The translations under genes and the position numbers were made by a program. This document shows, in pieces, positions 1 through 6,209 of a DNA stretch of 10,502 bases. The notes below the pieces were generated by a model that was not told the origin of the DNA, made no database searches, and saw only the letters and a list, made by a program, of their open reading frames with translations. The stretch is from JABIBT01 sp964471565. Its GTDB lineage: Archaea > Nanobdellota > Nanobdellia > SCGC-AAA011-G17 > PNOQ01. Location: positions 1-10,502 of the forward strand of contig CAYYFK010000018.1 of assembly GCA_964471565.1 (NCBI GenBank). The letters run 5' to 3'. Numbering within the stretch: position 1 is the first letter of the stretch; the number at the start of each line of letters is the position of its first letter.

Positions 1-1020
1 TAATACTTCTTCATTTTCGCTACCCACGGTTAGATCTATCCCCCATGCTAATGGAAATTCAAATCCTCCCTCATTTGCTGCGTCTTTTGTCCCGTAATTA
101 CCATCACATCCCGAGATACTTCCCACTGTCTCTTTAAGGAACTTATCTAAACTTACACTATCATCTGTTGTTCTTATTGAACCACGTACTTTATCTCCAC
201 GAACACCCCAAACCAAAACTGTTTTTGAGTTAAGCTTTTCTATTAAAAAATCTGCTGAAATTGCAATTGCCCCTCTATCTCCATTTCCTAAAATTCCCAC
301 ATTCGATATAGAATAACTATCCTTTGTATCTACATTTGTCATAGACAAAGCCAGCGCAGCGAATTCTGCTGTAGTTAGTGGTTGAGATAAAATTTGAGCA
401 AGGACAGATGTGTTTGAAGTTTTATATAAATAAGATAATGCATCAAAATCTCTATCACTGGCGTTTAATGCCTTGCCACTTTTTAATCCAGTATCGGTCA
501 TGATTCCATGCATAAGGGCAATTGATAAATTCACTTCATCTTCTCCTGCTTTTTTTAATAAATTTGCTTTTTGTAAATATTCTGCGTAGATAGTTGCGGC
601 CGCACCAGCTTTTTGATCTATATCTGAGAACTTTGCTTCAAGTCCGCCTTCTGTCTTTTTATCATGATGGTCTACTATTGATATTAGCTCTATTCCTTTT
701 ATTCTTTTTGTAAAGGCATCATCATAACCTTGTGAGTCTACTAGACAGATCCCGCCATATGTTGAAAAGTCTGTTTCATCTGAAAGTTTTATTAAATCAA
801 TTCCTAATAGTTTTACTAATGCATTATTCTCATTACGAGCTATTTCTTCATTATATATTATATCTACTTCTACACCGTATTGTGCACCGATAAATTGCGT
901 TGCAAAGGCTGAAGAAATCCAGTCAGGGTCTGGTGAACCTTGAGAAACAACTGCTAATGATTTTCCCTTATATTCCTTTATTGTATCTATAAATGATGGT
1001 GTTTTTTTCTCTGGACCCAT
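1..1020 (-). CDS. DHH-family phosphoesterase, 3' end cut by window edge
   Basis: The frame stays open for 340 codons from the ATG at 1018-1020 to base 1, so the C-terminus is missing. The DHH family contains metal-dependent phosphoesterases acting on short oligonucleotides, cyclic dinucleotides, pyrophosphate or single-stranded nucleic acid. Motif I reads SQGSPDPD (residues 26-33), motif II has Asp95 in a LVD strand, the name-giving DHH is residues 117-119, and a TDT with Asp176 is the next acidic motif. A DHHA1-like domain seems to follow, with an RGSIRTT stretch and a degenerate glycine-rich GNYGTKDAAN near residue 310. Position 27 is Gln where the family usually has a metal-binding His, and the GGHxxA motif is also altered. 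It may therefore be a divergent or weakly active member. The start is supported by a TATA-like box 28 bases upstream. Family assignment is firm; the substrate is unknown. Confidence 0.85.
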   Translation of the reverse strand, partial: MGPEKKTPSFIDTIKEYKGKSLAVVSQGSPDPDWISSAFATQFIGAQYGVEVDIIYNEEIARNENNALVKLLGIDLIKLSDETDFSTYGGICLVDSQGYDDAFTKRIKGIELISIVDHHDKKTEGGLEAKFSDIDQKAGAAATIYAEYLQKANLLKKAGEDEVNLSIALMHGIMTDTGLKSGKALNASDRDFDALSYLYKTSNTSVLAQILSQPLTTAEFAALALSMTNVDTKDSYSISNVGILGNGDRGAIAISADFLIEKLNSKTVLVWGVRGDKVRGSIRTTDDSVSLDKFLKETVGSISGCDGNYGTKDAANEGGFEFPLAWGIDLTVGSENEEVL

Positions 1021-1042
1021 GATTTGCGGTCGAGTTTTTGAG

Positions 1043-1118
1043 TATTTAAAGCTTTCTGGAAGGGGAAAGTTTTAAAAGATTATTGGTAAAAAAATAGTAT
1101 TCAATAAGTATTATAAAT
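1043..1118. promoter_or_regulatory. Divergent promoters of the DHH gene and the HAD-type remnant
   Basis: On the minus strand a TATA-like box (GCTTTAAATA, bases 1043-1052) is centred about 28 bases before the DHH start. On the plus strand TTATAAAT (1111-1118) is centred about 25 bases before the ATG at 1139. Both spacings fit archaeal leaderless transcripts, where the first transcribed base is at or next to the start codon. Confidence 0.55.
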
Positions 1119-1138
1119 AGGTTAAATTTTCTTCTTTT

Positions 1139-1318
1139 ATGTTAATAGCTGTCGATATAGATGAGGTCACACAAGCATTCGCTGAACATATATTTGATTT
1201 TTATAATAAACTTGGAAGAACTAATCGCACTATTTATGAGTCAGAAGATTATAAATTTCATAAAGTTTGGGGTTGTTCTATTGGAGAAAGTGTTAGAAGG
1301 ATTAGAGAGAGATTTTAG
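1139..1318 (+). pseudogene. Truncated HAD-type 5'-nucleotidase (NT5C-like) N-terminus
   Basis: An ATG at 1139-1141 opens a 59-codon frame ending in TAG at 1316-1318. Its start, MLIAVDIDEV, matches the motif I of HAD-superfamily phosphatases (DxDxV, nucleophile Asp6 and acid/base Asp8). The following stretch, with FYNKLG and later YKFHKVWG, resembles the cap region of the deoxyribonucleotidase/NT5C-type group. Those proteins are usually about 170-200 residues, so roughly two thirds is missing, including the distal Lys and Asp motifs. No convincing continuation is visible in the other two frames of 1319-1460. The gene therefore looks truncated rather than simply frameshifted, though a frameshift cannot be excluded. 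It keeps a good TATA-like box (1111-1118) and may still be transcribed. An overlapping open frame from 1161 to 1454 has no recognisable protein character and I treat it as spurious. Confidence 0.55.
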
Positions 1319-1597
1319 ACAGCTTAGTAGAGAAATTAATAAACATAGACAATATGGCAAATTAGACCCATTTGTTGGTTCTTTTTTTAGAAAATATTCT
1401 GGTCTCGTATTTAAATTATCTCCTTTTTGCCCGAGGGTTTGTAATGATTCTTAAGTGATTACAAACAGAAAAGTTTATAAACACTGGATTTTTGGTTTTA
1501 TTAAGAAAGTATGAATATTTGAGAAAGCACTTGAACATTTTATGAACATTTCGCTTTTTCTATAAGAGTGCTGAAATATTGGAGAGAAAATAAAAAA
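1319..1597 (+). other. Gene-poor stretch with leader of the DEAD-box gene
   Basis: No gene is supported here. Bases 1319-1455 may be decayed sequence that followed the truncated HAD gene. A strong TATA-like box (GTTTATAAAC, about 1473-1483) lies in the second half and would give a leader of roughly 95 bases for the helicase. That leader holds three near-identical nonamers, TGAAYATTT at 1512, 1532 and 1543. A second weaker TATA-like site (CTATAAGA) is near 1560. Confidence 0.45.
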
Positions 1598-2785
1598 ATG
1601 ATATTTGAAGATTTAGGTCTAAATACTAATCTATTTAAGACCATAAAAGAATTAGGTTTTAGTAAACCTACACAAATTCAAGAAAAATCTATTCCTTTCA
1701 TTATGGAAGGAAAAGATGTGGTAGGAGAGTCAGAAACTGGGTCTGGAAAGACATTGGCTTTTGGCGCAGGAATAATTGAAAAGGTTGTCTCTGGAAAAGG
1801 ATTGCAAGCTTTGGTTTTAACCCCAACAAGAGAATTAGCTGAGCAAGTAAAGGGTGCTATTGATCAATTTTCTAATGGGAAAAATTTGAGAACTGCTAGC
1901 GTTTATGGAGGAGTTTCAATTACTAATCAAATTCATGAATTAACTAGAGCAGATGTTGTTGTTGCAACGCCTGGAAGATTACTAGACCATTTACAAAGGA
2001 GAACTATTGATCTTTCAAAAGTTAAAATATTAGTTCTAGATGAAGCAGATAGAATGCTTGATATGGGATTTGTAGATGATGTTGAAAGAATAGTTAGAAG
2101 TTGTCCTAGAGAAAGACAAACTATGTTTTTTTCTGCAACAATCGATTCAAGAATTAAAAGTCTGGCTAATAAATATATGGTTAATCCTGAAATTATTATG
2201 GCTGGAAAACAAGTTGATCCTAGTAAACTAAAGCAAGTTTATTACGATATCACTAAAAATATGAAGTTATCTATGTTAGTTCATCTATTGAAAGAAGAAA
2301 AATCTGGATTAGCAATGGTTTTTTGCAATACAAGAATGAATACAGATTTTGTTGTTAAAAATTTGAAGGCTAATAAGATAGATGCAATTGCTATACATGG
2401 GGGATTTACTCAGAACAAAAGATCTCGGAGTTTAGATTTCTTTAATAAAGCTAAATTTGGGGTTTTGGTATGTACTGATGTTGCTGCTCGTGGATTGCAT
2501 ATAGATAATGTTTCTCATGTTTACAACTATGAAATTCCTTCCGATCCTAAGGATTATGTCCATAGAATTGGAAGAACCGCTCGTGCTGGTGAAGCAGGAA
2601 AAGTAATCAATTTACTTTGTGAGTTTGATTACGACAACTTTAGAAGGATTCAAAGAGATTACAGCGAGTTATCTGTTGACAAATTGGAGAGCCCACGTGT
2701 AGAAAGGGTAATTGCAATTAGAGTAGACAGCTTTAGAGGAAAGAAACCATTTAGGAGTCGTAAGAAAACCTGGAGAAGAAGATAG
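1598..2785 (+). CDS. DEAD-box ATP-dependent RNA helicase
   Basis: This 395-residue protein unwinds or remodels RNA using ATP. Numbered from the ATG at 1598, it shows the Q motif (FSKPTQIQ, about 21-28), Walker A SETGSGKT (45-52), PTREL (76-80), TPGR (124-127), DEAD (148-151) and SAT (179-181). The second RecA domain has TDVAARGLHID and HRIGRTARAG. The C-terminal tail is short and strongly basic (ends RSRKKTWRRR), as in cold-adapted bacterial and archaeal RNA helicases that hold RNA non-specifically. A GTG ten codons upstream (1568) is open, but the ATG gives the usual MIFEDLGL start and has a GGAGAG Shine-Dalgarno-like site at 1581-1586. A cold-shock protein follows 53 bases downstream. The pairing suggests a role in ribosome assembly or mRNA structure at low temperature, which is an inference. 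Confidence 0.93.
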   Translation: MIFEDLGLNTNLFKTIKELGFSKPTQIQEKSIPFIMEGKDVVGESETGSGKTLAFGAGIIEKVVSGKGLQALVLTPTRELAEQVKGAIDQFSNGKNLRTASVYGGVSITNQIHELTRADVVVATPGRLLDHLQRRTIDLSKVKILVLDEADRMLDMGFVDDVERIVRSCPRERQTMFFSATIDSRIKSLANKYMVNPEIIMAGKQVDPSKLKQVYYDITKNMKLSMLVHLLKEEKSGLAMVFCNTRMNTDFVVKNLKANKIDAIAIHGGFTQNKRSRSLDFFNKAKFGVLVCTDVAARGLHIDNVSHVYNYEIPSDPKDYVHRIGRTARAGEAGKVINLLCEFDYDNFRRIQRDYSELSVDKLESPRVERVIAIRVDSFRGKKPFRSRKKTWRRR

Positions 2786-2792
2786 ATTAGAA

Positions 2793-2831
2793 AGGTTTAA
2801 AAGGAGCATATAGTTGATAATTGTCAGGAGG
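2793..2831 (+). promoter_or_regulatory. TATA-like box and strong Shine-Dalgarno site of csp
   Basis: A TATA-like GGTTTAAAAGG (2793-2803) and an almost ideal ribosome-binding site AGGAGG (2826-2831), seven bases before the ATG at 2839, precede the cold-shock gene. Most genes here look leaderless, so this strong site stands out. It also decides the start: an upstream in-frame TTG at 2821 would include the Shine-Dalgarno site within the gene. Confidence 0.6.
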
Positions 2832-2838
2832 TTTCCAA

Positions 2839-3033
2839 ATGAAAGGTACAGTAAAATTTTTCAATGAACAGAAAGGTTTTGGATTTATTGCCGGTGAAGA
2901 CGGTACAGAGTATTTTGTACATCAATCTGGTTTGGCTGAAGGAACAAGGCTAAATGAAGGCGATGCTGTTACTTTTGACGTCGAAGAAGGCGACAGAGGT
3001 CCAAAAGCAGTTAACGTAGTTAAGGAGCAATAA
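2839..3033 (+). CDS. Cold-shock domain protein (CspA family)
   Basis: A 64-residue single cold-shock domain, the normal length for the family, which forms a five-stranded OB-fold barrel and binds single-stranded RNA or DNA as a chaperone. RNP1 is visible as KGFGFI (residues 13-18) and RNP2 as YFVHQS (about 28-33). The N-terminal MKGTVKFFNEQKGFGF and the central GLAEG...LNEGDAVTFDVEEGDRGPKA blocks are all canonical. It follows the DEAD-box helicase in the same direction with a 53-base gap and is probably partly co-transcribed with it, with a possible promoter of its own at 2793. A T-rich tract follows the stop codon. Csp genes are common in bacteria but patchy in archaea, so past transfer is plausible. 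Base composition is slightly less AT-rich than the surroundings. Confidence 0.95.
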   Translation: MKGTVKFFNEQKGFGFIAGEDGTEYFVHQSGLAEGTRLNEGDAVTFDVEEGDRGPKAVNVVKEQ

Positions 3034-3057
3034 TTAAGTTTTTATTATAATTCTTAA

Positions 3058-3081
3058 AATTTTTCTTTTTCTTTTTTTTAG
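3058..3081 (+). terminator. T-rich terminator after csp
   Basis: Two closely spaced T runs (TTTTTC, TTTTTC and a longer run of eight T) follow the csp stop by about 25-45 bases. Oligo-T tracts without a hairpin are the usual intrinsic termination signal in archaea. The next gene has its own promoter immediately downstream. Confidence 0.5.
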
Positions 3082-3115
3082 TTAAACTTAAATAGTTTTG
3101 AAATAGATTTTGGTT

Positions 3116-3265
3116 ATGAAAAAAGGTTTGATATTAGTAATGTTTTCTTTATTTTTTATTAGTAGCTGTAGTAGTGTGGAGCCTGATATTTATTCTGAAT
3201 GTCATAGTTTGTGTGATGTCGATCAGGAGGCCTATTGTGCTGAAGAGAGAGAATCAGTTTCGTGA
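3116..3265 (+). CDS. Small putative lipoprotein, 49 residues
   Basis: The ATG at 3116 lies 24 bases after a TATA-like CTTAAATAG (3088-3096), so a leaderless gene is plausible. The product starts with two lysines, has a hydrophobic segment (about residues 4-15) and then ISSC (15-18), which fits a lipobox with Cys18 as the lipidated residue. The mature part would be only about 30 residues, acidic, with three more cysteines (C29, C33, C41). No family is recognised. The frame ends at TGA (3263-3265). Directly after it the reading frame continues for 12 codons to another TGA and adds two cysteines, and a 12-bp sequence is repeated across the stop. The gene may thus be a truncated or frame-altered relative of larger Cys-rich surface proteins such as the one at 8965. 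Confidence 0.45.
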   Translation: MKKGLILVMFSLFFISSCSSVEPDIYSECHSLCDVDQEAYCAEERESVS

Positions 3266-3280
3266 TGCGAATCAGTTTCG
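3251..3280 (+). repeat. In-register 12-bp direct repeat across a stop codon
   Basis: GAATCAGTTTCG occurs at 3251-3262 and again at 3269-3280, offset by 18 bases (six codons). Both copies are in the frame of the small lipoprotein gene. The first is followed by TGA and the second by GGA. Confidence 0.7.
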
Positions 3281-3303
3281 GGACAACACAGTTGTTTTAG
3301 ATG

Positions 3304-3339
3304 AAAACTTTTAAAAGTTAGTTATTTTCTTCTTTTTTA
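3304..3339 (+). promoter_or_regulatory. Promoter and T-rich start region of DHS copy 1
   Basis: A palindromic TATA-like CTTTTAAAAG (3308-3317) is centred 27 bases before the ATG at 3340. The last 15 bases before the start (TTCTTCTTTTTTA) are shared with DHS copy 2 and with the chimeric remnant at 9662. Confidence 0.55.
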
Positions 3340-4278
3340 ATGGAATTTGTTAAAGATTTGAAGTGGAAAAAAGGAATGGATGTAGCTTCGTTAGTTAAAG
3401 ATTTAGGTAAAGTTGGTTTTCAATCTATCAATTTAGCAAAAGCAAAAGAAACCATAGTTAAAATGAAAAAAGATGGTTGTAAGATTTACTTAACTTTTAC
3501 TTCAAATATGGTTACTTCTGGTTTAAGAGGTTTTTTTGCTCAATTAATTAAATTAGGTTTGGTTGATGTTGTAGTTACGACTGTTGGTGGTTTAGAAGAA
3601 GATATTATGAAAGCAAATAAAGAAGATTTTGTAATTGGTTCTTTCAGTGAGGATGATGTTGAATTATATGAAAAAGGAGTAAATAGGGTTGGAAATTTGT
3701 TTATTAGAACAGAATCTTATGCTAAGTTTGAGGATTTGATGAAGCCTTATTTGAAAGATATTTATTCTAAAAAGAAAAGGGTTACTCCTTCTGAGATATT
3801 TAATGAAATAGGTTTAAAGTTAGAGGATGAGGATTCAATATTATTTCAGGCCGCTAAGAAGAAAGTTCCAATATTTTGTCCTGCTGTGACTGATGGGGCT
3901 TTTGGTTTTCATTTGTTTATGTTTCAGCAGGATCATTCAGAATTTATAGTGGATGTAGTTAAGGATTTTAGTAATATATTGTTTAGTACTTCGCAGGATG
4001 AGAAGAAAGGTTTGATATCTTTAGGAGGGAGTATTAGTAAGCATCATGCTATTTTGGCTTGTTTGTTGAATGGTGGATTGGATTATGCTGTTTATCTTAC
4101 TACTGCTAGTTCTTCTAGTGGTAGTATGAGTGGTGCTAGTACTAATGAAGCTAAAAGTTGGGGAAAGATTAAAGATGATTCGGATGCCGTTACTGTTATT
4201 GGTGATGTTAGTGTTACTTTTCCTTTGGTTATGGTTGGTGTTTTGGAGGAGTTGGAGAAGGAAGGACTTTTAGAGTAA
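3340..4278 (+). CDS. dys: Deoxyhypusine synthase, copy 1 (complete)
   Basis: Deoxyhypusine synthase transfers the aminobutyl group of spermidine, with NAD, to one lysine of translation factor aIF5A. The protein has 312 residues, normal for archaea. Visible family blocks are the NAD-binding TSNMVTSG, VTTVGGLEED, RVGNLF followed by KFEDLM, FCPAVTDGAFGFH, GGSISKHH (residues 229-236, with the base-like His235) and ASTNEAKSWGKI with the imine-forming Lys276. The C-terminal VFPL-type block reads VTFPLVMVGVLEE. All key residues appear present, so the gene looks functional. A related aminobutyl transferase such as homospermidine synthase is the main alternative. It is transcribed from its own leaderless promoter and ends 12 bases from the convergent HEPN gene. 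A second, nearly identical copy starts at 10115, and two short fragments of the gene occur between them. Confidence 0.93.
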   Translation: MEFVKDLKWKKGMDVASLVKDLGKVGFQSINLAKAKETIVKMKKDGCKIYLTFTSNMVTSGLRGFFAQLIKLGLVDVVVTTVGGLEEDIMKANKEDFVIGSFSEDDVELYEKGVNRVGNLFIRTESYAKFEDLMKPYLKDIYSKKKRVTPSEIFNEIGLKLEDEDSILFQAAKKKVPIFCPAVTDGAFGFHLFMFQQDHSEFIVDVVKDFSNILFSTSQDEKKGLISLGGSISKHHAILACLLNGGLDYAVYLTTASSSSGSMSGASTNEAKSWGKIKDDSDAVTVIGDVSVTFPLVMVGVLEELEKEGLLE

Positions 4279-4290
4279 GTTGTTGTAGAC

Positions 4291-4749
4291 TCAGACGCCG
4301 TCGGGCTTTTGGATGTTTTTAGTTAATTTCACATAAATATCTTTTGTAAATTTAATCACTTTTTCTGCGTATTCTTTATCTATCCTTGTTCCATAGTATA
4401 GCATTCCGTTTCTAAAGTATCTTATTTGATCTGCAAACTGAATTTCACTTTCTTTAAAACCAATCTCTCTTAGATAAGAAACTTCTGCTTCATGGGCTTT
4501 AAATCCGGATGCATTAAATCCTTTTAGCAACATCTTTGCTCTTATTAGTTCCATCATTATGTCGTGGCATCTTTTTACGTAGTCATTTGCGTTTAAATCA
4601 CCAATACCCATTTTTTCTATTAATTTTGGCAGGTATTCATAATTTTGCTTTGCTTCTTCAATTAGAAATTCGGCTCTTGAAGTATCTATAGACTGTTTCT
4701 TTACAATTCCTAATTTTATGAATTCTTCAAATTTTTTGATTGTTTTCAT
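4291..4749 (-). CDS. HEPN-domain protein, partner of the MNT gene
   Basis: A 152-residue, mostly alpha-helical protein. Its C-terminal half contains the block RYFRNGMLYYGTRIDKEYA (about residues 110-128), typical of archaeal HEPN proteins encoded beside a nucleotidyltransferase. HEPN toxins are RNases that use an Rx4-6H motif; partners modify that region to silence them. Here Arg113-Asn114 are followed by Tyr118-Tyr119 and no His stands at the expected place, so it may be a non-canonical or inactive HEPN, or use another residue. Its start ATG overlaps the stop of the upstream nucleotidyltransferase by four bases (ATGA at 4746-4749), which implies translational coupling. The order antitoxin-like MNT first, HEPN second is common in such modules. 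Whether it acts as a toxin is inferred from context only. Confidence 0.75.
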   Translation of the reverse strand: MKTIKKFEEFIKLGIVKKQSIDTSRAEFLIEEAKQNYEYLPKLIEKMGIGDLNANDYVKRCHDIMMELIRAKMLLKGFNASGFKAHEAEVSYLREIGFKESEIQFADQIRYFRNGMLYYGTRIDKEYAEKVIKFTKDIYVKLTKNIQKPDGV

Positions 4750-5279
4750 ATTTCAATACTTCCATGCAATATTATTCCGTTTAGAATATTATTTTTTAAG
4801 TGTTTATGAATACTTTTCCAATCTTTGTAGAAGTTTATATTAATTTCCCTATTTAATACTTCTTCAAATTTTTCAACGTGAAATACCTTATCTTTTCTCT
4901 CTATAACTGCTATATCTATATCTGAATTTATTATATCTTCTCCTTTTGAATAAGACCCGAATAAGATTATTGTGGCTCCTGCAAAATTTTCTTCTAAGTA
5001 ACCTGAAAGACCACTTAAGTATATATTTTTTAGGTTTTCGACTCTTTTTAGCTCTATTGCTTTTGGATTGTCTCTGTTTAAGGTAATAAAATTAATTGTT
5101 TTTGTTTTTTTTAAAGTTATTAGGCTTTTTAGTTTTTTTAGTGAGTTTGAAATGGCTGTTGGAGAAACATTTAGTAATTTTGCTAGTTCTCTTTGACTTA
5201 ATTCTTCTCCTGTTTTTTTGCATAAGAGTGAGAAAAGATTCTGGTCTAATTGTGTGAAGTTTAGTTTATATGTGTCCAT
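4746..5279 (-). CDS. Winged-helix / minimal nucleotidyltransferase fusion (MNT antitoxin-like)
   Basis: A 177-residue protein of two parts. Residues about 25-52 form a helix-turn-helix (SQRELAKLLNVSPTAISNSL), probably winged-helix, suggesting DNA binding. Residues about 100-177 form a minimal nucleotidyltransferase domain with GSYSKG (108-113) and SDID (119-122), the Mg-binding GSx10DxD signature of the MNT/MntA group, which can AMPylate a HEPN partner. The usual third acidic residue is not obvious; the corresponding strand reads ININFY. It overlaps the HEPN gene by four bases. The ATG at 5277-5279 is supported by a TATA-like box about 29 bases upstream. The HTH implies that this protein also represses its own operon, and three evenly spaced repeats over the promoter are candidate binding sites. 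The family call is strong; AMPylation and repression are inferred. Confidence 0.85.
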   Translation of the reverse strand: MDTYKLNFTQLDQNLFSLLCKKTGEELSQRELAKLLNVSPTAISNSLKKLKSLITLKKTKTINFITLNRDNPKAIELKRVENLKNIYLSGLSGYLEENFAGATIILFGSYSKGEDIINSDIDIAVIERKDKVFHVEKFEEVLNREININFYKDWKSIHKHLKNNILNGIILHGSIEI

Positions 5280-5310
5280 TTTAGTTTAAATATATAAAGT
5301 TTAGTTTATA
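5261..5310 (-). promoter_or_regulatory. Promoter and candidate operator of the MNT-HEPN operon
   Basis: TTAGTTTA(T/A)A occurs three times at exactly 20-base steps, starting at 5261, 5281 and 5301 (plus-strand reading). One copy is within the first codons of the MNT gene, one lies just before its start, and one overlaps the TATA-like box (GTTTATAAAG, 5304-5313, centred 29 bases upstream). Spacing of about two helical turns places them on one DNA face, suitable for a repressor such as the HTH domain of the encoded protein. Confidence 0.5.
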
Positions 5311-5318
5311 AAGATATT

Positions 5319-5365
5319 GGTTTGATATCTTTAGGTGGGAGTATTAGTAAGCATCATGCTATTTT
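5319..5365 (+). repeat. 47-bp fragment of the deoxyhypusine synthase gene
   Basis: Bases 5319-5365 match 4009-4055 of DHS copy 1 with one mismatch (5336 T versus 4026 A). The piece encodes the GLISLGGSISKHHAI active-site segment and stays in a readable frame across its length. Beyond 5365 the similarity becomes faint, though TGTTTGT..AAT.TGTGGATT around 5379-5398 may be a decayed continuation. It is a gene remnant directly behind the promoter of the MNT-HEPN operon. Confidence 0.85.
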
Positions 5366-5433
5366 ATGCTGTCTGTCTGTTTGTATAATTTGTGGATTTT
5401 AGTTAATTTAATTAAAAAAGAAGTAAAGTGTGA

Positions 5434-5781
5434 TTAAGCTGCCACTGAAGCAATTCTTGGATTCTCAATTGGAACTGCAAAAGAGGCGGGAATTTCTTTA
5501 TTTTGGGTATTGAATTTAATTGCTATCATTATTCCAGATTTTGAGCCCGTAGCTATAAATTTTCCGTCTTTTATAGTTTCTAACATTTTTTTTGTTATTC
5601 CAAATTGCTGTAAATGTTCAGAAGCATTTAGTATTTCTATCCCTTTAATTAGTCCTTTTGTTGAAATATCTAGAATGAAGTCTCCTATGTCTATATTCCC
5701 CTTGAATTTTTCATCGGATTTGTAGCCTTTATGCATAAATAAAGTATCATGTTCTGAATCATATGTGATTATTTTTTCCAT
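5434..5781 (-). CDS. DUF2283-family protein, likely antitoxin
   Basis: A 115-residue protein. It starts with ITYDSEHDTLFM and has LDISTKGLIKGIEILNAS (residues 37-54), the hallmarks of DUF2283: a YDxxxDxLY-like strand, a central strand and GIEILNAS. Proteins of this family are often encoded next to DUF4258 proteins and are proposed antitoxins. The usual family length is about 60-130 residues, so it is complete. Its ATG (5779-5781) overlaps the end of the upstream DUF4258-like gene by 13 bases, which indicates coupled translation in one operon. A T-run on the minus strand lies about 10-20 bases after its stop. The plus-strand open frame inside it (5510-5725) is a shadow. Function beyond the pairing is not known from sequence. 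Confidence 0.78.
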   Translation of the reverse strand: MEKIITYDSEHDTLFMHKGYKSDEKFKGNIDIGDFILDISTKGLIKGIEILNASEHLQQFGITKKMLETIKDGKFIATGSKSGIMIAIKFNTQNKEIPASFAVPIENPRIASVAA

Positions 5782-6209
5782 TTTTTCCCATACCCCTTTT
5801 CAACTATTTTTTTCCAAGACCTATATCTCATGATATAAGTTATAACTTTTAAACCTTTTCTTTCAAAAATTATTGGTAAAACCATTGTTTTTGAGTTGCT
5901 TATGTTGAATATTAATTTGTATTTATTTTCTGGCTGTTTCTCAAAATCTATTAAGTTTGTTGGGTTTAGTATTTGTTTTGTCACTCTTTCTTTTGTGTCT
6001 TCCCTGATCATCATTTGTAGTTCTGCGTGTTTTGTAAAGTAATATCTTTCTTTTTTAGGTTTTTTAATAAAGTTTTTAGTTTTTCTAGGTCCATTAGTTC
6101 TTTGTAGTAACATTACTTTATAAACATTATTTGTGTACTTGACAACATAGTTTATTTCTTTGCAGTTTTCCTCACTCAAAACTAATAACCTGAAATCCGT
6201 ATTTTTCAA
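5769..6209 (-). CDS. DUF4258-like protein, likely RNase toxin
   Basis: From the ATG at 6207-6209 the protein has 146 residues. The core (about residues 53-130) has RYYFTKHAELQMMIREDTKE, with His61 in the FxxHA motif. It continues with a beta-rich segment ending in VITYIMRYRSWKK, which fits the DUF4258/RelE-like (BECR-fold) RNase group. The pairing with the downstream DUF2283 gene, a 13-base overlap, supports a toxin-antitoxin unit. The start is uncertain. The first 32 residues lie outside the domain and their gene part overlaps the upstream ASCH gene by 38 bases, so Met33 (ATG at 6111-6113) is a plausible alternative giving 114 residues. A 25-bp piece of the N-terminal region (around 6128-6152) recurs at 9677-9701. 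The basic C-terminus (KKWKK) suits RNA binding. Confidence 0.65.
   Translation of the reverse strand: MKNTDFRLLVLSEENCKEINYVVKYTNNVYKVMLLQRTNGPRKTKNFIKKPKKERYYFTKHAELQMMIREDTKERVTKQILNPTNLIDFEKQPENKYKLIFNISNSKTMVLPIIFERKGLKVITYIMRYRSWKKIVEKGYGKKWKK

Noticed and set aside
1161..1454. 97-codon plus-strand open frame
   Set aside because: It overlaps the clear HAD-type N-terminus in another frame, has no promoter of its own and no recognisable protein pattern.
2821..2838. Upstream TTG start for the cold-shock gene
   Set aside because: The ATG at 2839 sits seven bases after an AGGAGG site and gives the standard CspA N-terminus.
4285..4310. Hairpin terminator between DHS copy 1 and the HEPN gene
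   Set aside because: Only a three-base stem (GAC/GTC) can be drawn and it lies in the HEPN C-terminal codons, so a structured terminator is not supported.
5510..5725. 71-codon plus-strand open frame
   Set aside because: It is antisense within the DUF2283 gene; the protein is an Ile/Pro/Phe-rich shadow with no family pattern.
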